Shown one piece after another: positions 12,761 through 23,886 of a stretch of DNA of 64,000 nt. This stretch comes from Antennarius striatus (taxonomy: Eukaryota; Chordata; Actinopteri; Lophiiformes; Antennariidae), in the NCBI RefSeq assembly GCF_040054535.1, contig NC_090779.1, positions 21,503,001 through 21,567,000 of the forward strand, read 5' to 3'. Numbering within the stretch: the stretch's first letter is position 1; each line of letters starts with the position of its first letter. Below the pieces are notes generated by a model. It worked only from the letters and a program-made list of their open reading frames with translations. It searched no databases and was not told where the DNA came from. Position numbers and translations under genes: made by a program.

Positions 12761-14756
12761 GAGCAACCTGTAGCCGCTGATAGCAGTGCAACAGACAGAT
12801 ATCTCACTCTGTCTGTTTTTTTTACAGAGACAAAATAATGGCACGCCTTAATAACCACAATTCTGACTTCAAATTTTTGATTGATGGAAAAACACAATTA
12901 AATAAAAAAATAAATAGGCATGCTGAAAAACAACTCAAGCATTTTTGATTGTGGCATGTTGTTGTGATATGGCATGGAAACTATCAAAAATAAACTAATT
13001 TTATTTCTATACAAATAGACTTTCATTTCTTCAAGGAGATAAATGAATACCAATAATAACAACAAAAATTATAGGATTGATAATGGATTTATATATTTGA
13101 ATTATTATATTATGCTTGTATAAGAAGTTTGTAACACTGTAAAATTAATCAGTTATGGTGCTATATAGTAGTAATATTCCATATTGTGCATAATATGGAT
13201 TTCCTATCTTAATATAATTCTGTGTATATTTCAGATATTAGTGAATACATTCCTGAGGTTCACGTGTGGATGGCAATCACTATTCTGTAAAATCACATCT
13301 TTTAGTTTTTTTTCATCTCTTCTATATGGCAGAACACAGCCTCGTTTTTACGTGCTGTGTGACACATTATCTCATGTAGACAATCTTTGGCTTAAAAGGA
13401 AGTAACGTATCCACTCAACCGGAGAGCTTGAGCAGAAAAGCATGGAAATACACGGTTTAAATGCAAAAAATTAAAAATTAAAAAATTTAATGAATAACAG
13501 ATACAAGACGTTAATGATAATAACAAATAATATATTTTATAAATAGAAAAGCTAACTCTAACATTTGTTTTGCAAAGGGAAACAAACAACTCAACTTAGA
13601 CAGGAACATCATGATCTAATCACACAAAAGAAAATGTCATAGCCCCATACTTATTAATGGGGGGGGATTGAAATATGACTTGCATACAATGAATGAATAA
13701 AAAAAATAGAGGTCATTTTGTCTTTAAATGGTAAGAATGCTCCAAATTACAATACAGCCCATTCTTTCTGTTCTATTTAGCACTTCAGACGTGACAGAAA
13801 GCTAGAGCCAATTTCTAGGATCACACCAGTAGCTTTAATCAAACAGACGAGGCAAAGACCACAGACCAATGTGGAAATGAACTGCCACAATGTTTACATT
13901 GTCTGGAAGAAGTTGCAGACAAAATAGCACAATATGACACAAATAGGTACACTAATGTTAAATACTTGACTTTATATGTACAGTATGTATATATGTATGT
14001 ATGTATGTATATATGTGCAGTATATGACTAATTAGTATGCATGAATTTAATGCCGTTCTTAAAGCAATTTCCAGCCAAACAGTGGCCACTAGATGACAGC
14101 ATTTCTCTGGTTTCTTTAATGACTGACAGATTTAGATGAAAAGATACATATACTGTACAGTACTGTAGTGTGTGTGTGCGTGTGTAAGAGGTTTAATTTA
14201 GTCATCAAAAGTTTTCATGTTGTTTAATAAAATCATTTTACAAGAATTTTCATTTCATTTCATTTTATTTGATTAAATATTTTGCAAAATAGTTGTCATC
14301 TTCCACATCACGTTGCCACAGTTTTCCCTTCAGTTCTAATCACTTGCCTTATACTGGCCAAGCACTCCAGCCTGCTAGAATAAGCTCTGGAGATGTGGAC
14401 TGCTATGAAGTGAGAGGGGAAAAAAAAGAAATGTGTGTGACAAGCTATCAGAGCAGAAAGGGTCGGCATAAAGATGGTGATACTGGAGGTAAGATTGCAT
14501 GCCATGTCCGTTACCATGGTAACAAAAATGCAGGAGACTATGATCACAGCCATGAGTGGCAGATCATCCAGCAATGCCAGCAGTTCAGCCACCTCCAAAG
14601 GACAGGCATTCATCACAATATCATCAAAACCTGACCAATCAGGGTGCACGTTTCAAACCTCGTTATGGTACATTTATGTCTGGTTTATAACAGATTAAAG
14701 GGTATGTTCACCTGAACAAGCATGAGTAAGTCACACGTTCAGTCTTCCATGTGGTA
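12761..14756. other. Intergenic, AT-rich, no gene seen
   Basis: Spacer between the divergent 5' end of cadps2 and the 3' end of iqub. It is AT-rich with a short (TATG)n run near 13985-14013 and a TTACCATGGTAA palindrome at 14511-14522. Overlapping 113-codon frames on both strands at 14.3-14.65 kb have no splice sites or family resemblance. SLC13A1 and TAS2R16, which I recall between CADPS2 and IQUB in mammals, are not recognisable. Confidence 0.6.
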
Positions 14757-14762
14757 TTTATT
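14757..14762 (-). other. iqub: Candidate poly(A) signal for iqub
   Basis: AATAAA on the minus strand about 310 nt past the iqub stop codon. It is a plausible end for the 3' UTR, but no transcript evidence is available. Confidence 0.45.
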
Positions 14763-15071
14763 CATGCAGATAATTTGTGGATTTTTTTTATAAAAATGTT
14801 TTCATTCAAGCTATTTTCATTGCGTTAACTGGACAAATTTTCTCATCGTTGTTAGCAGTAAGAACAGGTAAAACAAGTTGAGCTGTGAGTCCCCAAAATA
14901 ACGAATAAATCTCAAGAATATTATTCTAGAAAGTGAGGAATGGAGAAGCTGTGAAAGAAGGCAGAAACACCCACAGGAAGTTTCTTAATGTGCTTTGTCA
15001 CTGGTGAGCTTGCTTGTCGCCATGGAGTTGTTAGGCTTGGAGACAATTCACTTGCCCAGAGCAGCATCTGG

Positions 15072-18000
15072 CTACGAGGCCAGATATCGGATGAAAACAG
15101 CAAACTCGCTGAAGTGGCGGCGAGCCAGTGCGTGGTTTTGCTCAATCCTATCCATGAATGTTGCATCGTACACCTGAACACACAAACGCCAGAGCTACAG
15201 TCAGTTTGAGTCACAGCGTGGATCCACGAGTCGCGTGAGTGTAAATGTTTGCATGGCCAGACCTGGTGGACGTCTTTAACCTCCATGTGAGCTAAACTCT
15301 CTTCTTTGGTCAGTAGGACACAGTTCCATGGGCTCCAGTCTCTCTGACTGTCCCAGCGCACAAACACCAGGTCATGGAGGTCGCTGCTGCCACCGAGGGC
15401 TGAGCGGGATGCCCAGACCACCTCCACCAGGTACTTCATGTCCTCCGCCTGTGAAAGCATGCATGTAAACATCTTGATAGAGCTTTCATGATTACAAAAG
15501 CAGCCAAGAAAACTGTGAGGACAGGATGAATGTCCGACAAGACCGTAGCAGTGCAATAAAGGAGATCATCCAAACAGATCACATCCGACGAACCTTCAGC
15601 AGAAACGGAATCTTGGCCTCTTCATTGCGCCGCTGCTCATCAGCTCTCAGCCTCTTCAGAATGTTCTTGTAGCAGTAAAACTCATTACGGGTTTCTGCTC
15701 TGTTCCTGGTTTCTGCACAGTCGTTACATTTACTGCCAGCCAAAGTTCTGAAGTTGCTTAAGTGAAGGTGACGAAGACAGTATTGGCAGAGGAGCGTCTT
15801 GTTTTTCAGTTTTGATGGATCCTGGGGAACCTGGGGGAGATTTTCATGTGGAGATATCAGTGAATTCTCAATGTCCAAATGACGTCAGACTAGCAGGGTC
15901 TTTGCTCACCTTTAGCAGTTTGGCCACTTCAGGGTTAAACGCAGGTGTTTTGATGAGCTGGAGGAACAAGGTGGAGATCCTCTTCCTCAGCCCCTCCAGA
16001 GTATTTGTCTTTACTCGAGGCATCAGGTCCACCTCCCTGTCAATCAAATCCACTATTTCCCGTGTTAGCGGACACTTGTACTCCTGTAAAAAATAATTAA
16101 AGCGAGCAAGTCATGAGTAAAAACAGGCATGTTAACCAACATGTGACAACATGTAATCGACTATGTATTCCTATGAAATCATGTGAACCGAGCATAGACC
16201 TCTGACGACCTCCCTTCTGTGTTCTAATTTATTATTGTTTATTCTGCTTTTTTTGCATTTCTAAGAAGGCAGAGAAAGTTATTTTCTGATAGAGACCTGA
16301 TTAAAACTGTATCCGTCTCCTCCTCATGACTGGTTACCTTTAGCATGAACTGTTTCACCGTCACAAACTAGTATGTAGTACAATCTGGACAGTAATTTTA
16401 TTGACACTCCACACATTCCTGTTGTGAGCCGTGTCTAGTGTGTATAAAGTGTATTACTATACCATGACAGTGTGTTTGAGCGCCATGAGGATGCTGAGTC
16501 TCTGCTCCCTGCTGACATTGAACAGGTTGACTTTGTCGTACAGATCTTGCAGCTCTCTGGCTCTGAGGATGTGTTGTGTGTCCATCTCAATCGCTTTACC
16601 GTCAGCCGCTCTTTGCCACCTGATAGGAGCTGCCGACTGAAACACCGTCAACTGTTAGAACTACTGCTGGTACTCACAGTGCTACAATACAACACTAATT
16701 ACACTGCTGGTATTATTCACAGTCATACCTTGAGATGCAAGTTTATTTTGATCCGTGACTGAGCTCGTAAGTCAAAGAAATTGCAACTCAAATAAATTTT
16801 TGATATTTAAAGTATTTAGAATAGTTTTAATCCATTCCAGCCCCAATCCAAAAAAGCCCCAAACCTCCTTCAATTTTTATGATTTTTTTTTTTGCATAAA
16901 TGTGCATAACTAATTATATAAGTTATGTAAGCAATAATAAAGTATGAAAAGAAACGCAAAAGTCAAAAGCACACATGAGCTACGTTTGTACTCCGCAGAG
17001 AGGAAGGCAGCTCTGACCTTGTCCAAGAAGTTTTTGACAGCTTTGTCCTGGCTGTTTCTCTGGATTTCGTTGCGCTGACGTTCGATGGCGGCGATGAGCT
17101 GCATCTCCTTCTCCACCAGCAGGCAGAGAGCTGCTTTCCTTTCAGCTCCACGCAGTGATGAGTTGATCTCCCGCTCTTCCTCATTTCGCCACGCTGAAAC
17201 ACACACAGATGATTCAGTCGGTGCATCACCACAGTGTGATAAGACAGGAAAAGAGAACTGATCACTTCACGCTTCAAGTCATTGGTCAGTATTTACCATC
17301 GTCGATGAATTTAAGGAATCAGTCAATAAAATGACAATAATTTTCATTAACAATGAACTAAACCAATGACTAATTCATTAATCAGAATGATATAACCACA
17401 TCCTTCCTACTCTCTAGACTGTTGTATTGCAGGATCAAGTCCTCCTTTGTCTTGGGGTTCCTCCAGCGTCGGTGGAGATCACTCAGCTCCTCCTCCCTCT
17501 CCTCCAGTGTCTTCCTCTTCTGCGCCTCCTGCCAGGATATACGCCGGTCACGTTCCATCTTCAGCCGCTCCACCTCATTACAGGCCAGCCAGCGGCGAAC
17601 AAATGACTGCAGTCGGATGACCTGGATGAGTGACAACAGTAGAACAACAATCAAACTTCTCTGTCACCCTTGTTACATCCAGAGAACTGTAGGCACTGTC
17701 ACAGGCTCCATTCCCACCAGACTCTGCTCCCCTTTCAGTGACCTTCCCTCCAAATCAGTTCTCATCCTTCAAATCTCTCAACAAGTGACCCAGGTGGTTC
17801 CAAAATTCAAGACCATCGACCTTGTAAGGATACCCAGCAGATCTCTGAACAGACTCCAACATGTCCTTAATGCTGCTGCCAGGGTTAATCCTCATCTCTA
17901 CCAACTCATGACAGCACGTCACCCCAACCCTGACATCCTCCATCACCCAACACCACCCATCTCCACCTGCTCCCCATTTTTTCACAGCTCCAACTACAAA

Positions 18001-21000
18001 ATCTTTATCCTCACACTTAAATCCCAACATGGCATCAGCTGCTTTCTGTCCCCCACATGCAGCTAAAAGTCTTCACAGTGGAAGCACCCGTCCTCTGGCA
18101 CCACTTTCATCTGAAATACTGACTCACTAGACAGTTTTTACAAACTTCTCAATCATTACTGTTTTTCCAAGGCTTTTAACCTCACTTGGGTCCAACTCTG
18201 TAATTCTGTTCTCTTGTTATAATGCATCCTTGGCTTTGAGAAAGATCAAATGTCATTATTATTATTCGTAAAAGTAGTTGGAGTTGTAATTTTACTCTAA
18301 TTTGATTCATTTTCTTGTTTTAAATGTTGTTTTGCCCACTTGACTTATTTCTATAATTTTCCATCCATCTTCCACCAAGGAGGAACTGCCATTGAGATCA
18401 CAACTCATCTGAGCATGATCGATGGAGTAAGCACAATTATTTAAAGAAGAAACCCCCCTTTATCATGACACACACACACACACACACCGCTCTCAGTCTC
18501 CGTCTATGATATTCATCAGCAGTGACATAGTTGTTGGTGATGGGGAGCAGTCTGTCGTCCCTACAGGAGATGTAGTAGCCGATGCCCCTCGTCTGGGTGG
18601 AGATGTCAGCTGGAACCTGCTGGCACTTAGACTTCACCTTTACCGTCTGAAAGAGATGGAAATAAGAAAAAAAAAAGAGAAAACGGCAGTTTATTTTGAA
18701 ATGGGTCAATTTTTGCGGGTGTAGAAATGTGGACAAAATGCCTTTCAAATGTTAATAATTCATGTCGTGTCTGAGTTCTACTTTTTTTGTACAGTTTTGA
18801 TTAAATTCATTTTTTTAAAAATCTATTTGAACAAATTAATATTACAGGTGTTTCCAAGTGCTTAGCATTAAGTAATTCTAACAAAAAGAATCTTCTATCT
18901 TTTGACCCATCTTCAAATCAAGGACTGTGAGATGGTCTCTGCAAGGAATGAACTGACCTTAGCAACTTCCTGAATTTTAATAAGTGTGCTTTAAGCAATG
19001 CCTTATTATGGGCTGCAGCTGAGAGGGTATAAGAATTAATTGAGAGTCCTGATTCTGCCTCAGGAGAAGTCGTCTCCATGCCCTTCAGGCTCTGTGCTGC
19101 TAAGAATGAGGCGCATCATACAGGGAAAGAGAATGGTGGTTCAGGCTTCAAGTTATTAAATGTTACTTCAACATCAGATGGTGTGTAACATTTCCCTGTC
19201 TGTGTGCTTGCAGTACAGACTTATGATCCTCAAGTAGCCATACAATTCTAAAAATACTTTAGTATCCTCTGACCTTTTATTAATTGAAGACATTTTAAAG
19301 TTTGCAACCAAAAGAACAGCACACACACATTTTGCATGCATTTAAATGGTACATGTGACCGTTCAATAAGGTTAAAGTCATAATCAATACAGTTATCCAA
19401 CAAATGAGTTAATAGTGTAATCGGCTCCAAACATAAGCAAGTGTAAGGTGGTCACATGCTGAAGACTTAATCTACTATAAATTAGAACTTAGAGCTGAAG
19501 TGTACTTTCAAAAATCATCATTGGCTCCAGCCGACTGTACGTCGACATAACGTCAGCGGTTACTCTGTTACGACGGCTTATCAAATGAAGCACACTCCCC
19601 GGTTACGGATACAGCTTCCTGTGTCTTGTTCCCATCATGACGGTTGATGATGTTCTAAAAAACATTTCTTCCAGGGAACAAATCACACAATTATCCAAAT
19701 GTCTGAGGTTTCGTGACTTACCAGAAAGAAATAATGAGGTGCACAAATAAATTACTTCAATTTATAAACTGAAAAACAAGAAATATTTATTGCTTGGCAG
19801 AGACTGAGCCTATTGGTCCATCAGAGATTTGTTTTTTTTTTGTATTTATGTCCTTGGACAAAATGAAGTTTAAGTCAGAATCAAACAGAAGAGAGAGGCG
19901 TTGACTGTTTCTGTTACACCCTGGGCATCTGTGCATGAAGTCCTTTTCTATTTCCTGAACACATAAACAAGGTTCTGCAGTAATGAATGATCTTTAAAAG
20001 CATCCCACACACATCCTGCTGTTGGTCTACATGCTATCATATTACAGACTGACTGACGTTTTTGTATTTAATTTAAATGAATAATTTGTCTCCAATCAAA
20101 TTAACCACTAAAGTCTTTCAGTGACGTCTTTGTCCGGTGCTTTTTTATTGAAGCTCTGCTCTGTACCTGCGTGGTACGGTTGACGACATCCACCCCTCTG
20201 TCAGCTCTCTTCTTGGGCAGGGTCTGGATGGAAGCGTGGTGGTACTCCACCCCCGTCTGCTTGTTTCTGTATCCACCCAAGAAGGCTTTCTGCTGGCGTG
20301 GGCGCTCAATCTCCACCACAGCCTCCTGGAACACGCCGTCATCTGGAGGTCAGGGAACGGGGATTTTTCAGTCAGAACTGGAAATACAGTTTCTGTCATG
20401 CTGAGCATTAAGATCCATGTCAATCTGACACACAGTTTGTGAAGGCTAGAGGGCGCTAGAGGGTGTTGACACCTGTTCGAACCCGGACAGTGATGACATC
20501 AGGCATGTTGTCCTGCGCTGGGGGGCGGAGGAGACGGAGTGGGTGGGTGACCGGGTCAGTGGAGCTCATCTCCATCCGTGTGGAGCTGTGAGGCTGAACG
20601 CCAAGCTCCATCAGGCTCTGCTGCTCCTCCACCGCCCTGCCTGAAAGATGACAGAGGATGCTGGGATATTAGACTTTAGACTCTTATTAGTAATAAGGCA
20701 TTCAGTGTTACTAACCAAAAAACAGCGAGATCATCTTCAATAAAGACCTTCAATGCATCTTCTTGTACTTTAAGTCTTGTGTAACTTACATCCATTTCTA
20801 ATCAATAAAAGTGTTTTGGAACAGGTTTGTACCATCCAGAGAGATCTGTAGCACCTCAGAAGGAACTCTGAGCTCCGAAGCCAGGTGATGCTTCAGATCC
20901 CGAATGCTGAGACCGATGGCGAAGGCCTCGGTCATCACATGACCCTCTGGCACCAGCACCACCTTCACTGTAACGCACAAAGACATTCTCATTGTGGGTT

Positions 21001-21989
21001 TGGGTCTGGAATATTTCCACTGTGGGATATAAGTAGTGTTTCTCAGCTGGCATTAGTCTGCTAACAGGATTATGAAAAAAAGTTGTAGCCCGAGGAAGAA
21101 TCCATTACATCCAGATGATTTTGAATCATTCTTATTATTGTGCTTTAAAGGAGAATCTTTGCTTGTGAATTCAGGTATATCTACAGCCAGTAAATTGAAG
21201 TTGAATGATCTCTGCCAAATAGACTAATGAGAAAAAAAATCAAAGGCGGCTTTTACCGGAGATAAAATAGGATGTTCACTCAAAAAGACTTTCCGTTGGA
21301 AGATAATTTAAGTGGAACTCATCATGCGGCATCATGAACAGCATTTAATGTGAAATAGCTATGTGATAATATATATTTTAGAATTTCTATCATGGATCTC
21401 GTTTCATTTTGCACATGACATCCATGCAGTTCTTTCACATCAGAATATCTATTACCTGTCGCTGTGGAGGTTCCAACATTTTCTTTTGTTTGAAGCTGTT
21501 CAGCATCATCCGGCAAATCAGCCTGACTTTCTGCTTCTTCTACAGTCTCAGAATTACAGATTGTACAGTTCAATCAGACCGCACATAAAACACATTACAT
21601 AGGATATTTGAAACTTTTTACGCTTAGGGTCTCACCCGCTTCCACTGATTTTTCTGTCCTCTGAAGTTCTCCAAGCTTTTCTGGGTCATTGTCTTGATCA
21701 GACTGTATTTCCACTACAAAGATGGGACACATATTGGCATCACTTAATAAACATTAAATAATTCGGCCTGCAGCTGTGATGAAACTTAATGTCACGTTTT
21801 TCTCATTCATCCAACCTGGACTCACCCCTACCGGAAGCTGGACTCACCTGTGGCGGTGGTGAACCTATCAGCGTCCGCCTGCTCGCCATCTTTCCCCGGC
21901 CCTCTGTCGCCCTCTGGCGGCTGCTTCTCGGTACTCACAGTTTCCTGACATTCGTTCGCCTCCTGCTCTGCAGTTTCTCTCTGATCCAT
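15072..21989 (-). CDS. iqub: IQ motif and ubiquitin-like domain protein (IQUB), 14 coding exons
   Basis: IQUB is an axonemal protein that helps anchor radial spoke 1 in cilia and sperm flagella. Coding exons (minus strand, high to low): 21848-21989, 21636-21713, 21456-21539, 20833-20967, 20473-20640, 20167-20342, 18488-18646, 17411-17621, 17018-17193, 16463-16636, 15910-16083, 15594-15830, 15263-15448, 15072-15173. Phases close throughout and give 733 residues (human about 791). The acidic N-terminus (1-101) is followed by a ubiquitin-like domain (from about 102), the family block [20 protein letters not shown] (exon 6), an IQ motif starting [12 protein letters not shown] (about 315-336), Glu/Arg-rich helices, a CxxC...CxxC putative zinc knuckle (about C574/C577 and C594/C597), and the C-terminal block [20 protein letters not shown]. 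The start is the first ATG in the Glu-rich frame. The exon 7 donor is the first GT of a (GT)n tract. Confidence 0.93.
17690..18240 (+). mobile_element. L2/Maui-like LINE remnant in iqub intron
   Basis: Located in the intron between iqub exons 7 and 8, opposite in sense to the gene. The plus-strand translation contains [11 protein letters not shown] and, after a gap, [12 protein letters not shown]. These resemble the 'RLQNAAAR ... FKILLLTYKALHG' region near the end of the reverse transcriptase of L2-type LINEs. The copy is degraded and its left and right ends are uncertain. Confidence 0.6.
18469..18487. repeat. (CA)n tract forming the iqub exon 7 donor
   Basis: A short CA run abuts exon 7, so on the minus strand the exon ends GAGAGCG and the intron begins GTGTGTGTGTGT. 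The first GT of the repeat is the splice donor. Confidence 0.85.
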
Positions 21990-23886
21990 CGCAGCTTCAG
22001 CTTCACCTGAGCGGCTAAGGCTAGCTTAGCCGCTTAGCGTTTTTACCCGAAGTTAATAAACTTGTTTCAAACTCTTGACGTTTGAAGAAACTCTTTTTTT
22101 TACCGCTTGTTAAAAATCACAGTTTAATGCTGTTTCGGTGTAATTGTTTTACCTAATAATATTTATCATTTGCAGGATGTAGCTTTACGTCCAATGATAA
22201 CTTGTTTGCTAAGCGCCGCCAGGGTTTACACGTTTCCATAGCAACAGTAAACTTCCGGTATGGCGTTCCGATTTATTTACAGTAGTTGAGCAGGTGATTT
22301 ACTTCTGCATTTCACTTTAAATTGTCATCGATCTACATCTCAAAATAAATTTGTTTTCAATAAAAAAAAAGTTTCTCGTTTCTCTGTGTGACGTCAGCGT
22401 CTCTGTGTGACGTCATGAACAAGCCTCTCCCTCTGTCAGAGGCGATAAAGATAAATGACGTAATAAATGTGCTGCGAGTGAAATAATGGCTTCAGTGAGG
22501 ATGGTAAGATGTAATAAAACAGAAAGTAAGAAAAAAATTCCTGATTATTTTTACACGACAATCGTTGATAGAGTTTAGCAGCTTTTATTGAGGGAAAAAG
22601 AATATAAAAATAATCTGTCCTACAAGCTGCTCTTGTTTTGTCTCATGAAAGAAAGACTTCTGAAAAGTCCCATGTGATTCACAAACTACACGCATTCTGG
22701 TGTATTTTTATTAAAAAGAAATATTCCCGATAATAAATATTAAATACAGTGAGACAAACAGTTGCATTAAATAAGCTTTAGTAGCTACCCTTACTAACAT
22801 TACTATCAGTGTAATTTATAATGGTCATTGCACTGAGGATTCTGAGACCTATAGCTGTACAGTTATTTCTGTGTATCTTAAAAAGGGAGATTTATCATTT
22901 TGACCAGGTCTCATTTCATTAAATGAAGCTTTAAAATATCTATTAAAAAAATAAGACACATGTCTTTCTTGGAAGTCAGACAAAAGCAGAGCAAAATCAA
23001 AAATTTTTTGAATCCGGCCAGTTTACGAGCATTAAAGTCAATAAATACAGAGTCATAAAGATCATGAAACAAAATTAGAGTTCTGAAATCACACCAACAA
23101 TCAATTACAAAACTCAAAAGGGGATGGAAGAGGACTCTGCCATCACCTGGTCGTCAACATCTCATATTTCTACAGTAAGTATCAGAGAAATAAATAGACG
23201 TCCGTTGATGTTGGTGTCCGTGAGACAATAGCTGGTCAACGTTTTGAGTCCACAGCCTAAGCCCCAAAGGCTTGTGGGATCTTAAATATGAGATTCCCAC
23301 GAAACATGACAAAGGCCCAGCTTAGCCGACACAATACCACATGTCAGCCGGCTCTGTCTAAGGCCAGCGCGCCAGGTGTTGATCACACGCCCCTCAGTGT
23401 GTCAGCTAAAAGCAGGTCACACCTAAATATCTAAACACTGTGCTGTTAGTGGAGAGCGACACCATCACCGCGAGCCGCCAACACACCCCACAGGTGAGGA
23501 TTTCATGATTGATCTACAGAAATGCAGTTATTTCACATCACAAGACATTTTTTTTGCCAGCGTTTCTGTCAGAATTAACTTTCTTTCTGGTTAGAATAAG
23601 TCAGCATGAATTCTTCCTCTGACTGCAAAGGGGACTGACACAATAACATCATCCTGTAACATCAGTCATGAGTTCCTTGATTTGCATTTTTCTGTCAGTG
23701 CTTGTTAGTTTTTATTTTTTTTGCCCTTGAGATTAAATTGTTATTTTCTTGCCATATTTTTGGGTGAATTTTAATCCTTAAAAAGACAAACAAAAATTGA
23801 GTTTGTGCTAATTTGCTTCCTAGCTTAACTAGCAGTCCTGTTTTTGAGGTGTTATGAAAGCTGTAATGCGCCCCCTCTGCAGAGTG
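21990..23886. other. Intergenic between iqub and the first asb15
   Basis: This contains the 5' flank of iqub (minus) and of asb15 copy 1 (plus). Near 22390-22430 the sequence 'tctctgtgtgacgtca' is nearly duplicated, each copy holding a TGACGTCA-like CRE motif, within 450 bp of the iqub start. A candidate non-coding asb15 exon lies at about 23455-23493. NDUFA5, which I recall between IQUB and ASB15 in human, is not recognisable here on either strand. Confidence 0.6.
23455..23493 (+). other. asb15: Candidate 5' non-coding exon of asb15 copy 1
   Basis: The sequence CCCCACAG|GTGAGGA at 23486-23500 is a strong splice donor. The start codon of asb15 copy 1 is preceded by an acceptor-like CCCCTCTGCAG ending four bases before the ATG. 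Together they suggest a spliced leader exon ending at 23493. Its start is a guess from a TAAATATC TATA-like word at about 23427. Confidence 0.4.

Noticed and set aside
14293-14649. Overlapping 113-codon open frames on both strands, one reading like a hydrophobic segment
   Set aside because: No splice context, start context, homology or neighbours; two mirrored frames of the same length in AT-balanced DNA are a chance effect.
22486-22512. ATGGCTTCAGTGAGGATG followed by GTAAGA, which looks like a tiny first exon and could have been NDUFA5
   Set aside because: Six residues MASVRM do not resemble the NDUFA5 start, and no following exon with family motifs is found before asb15.
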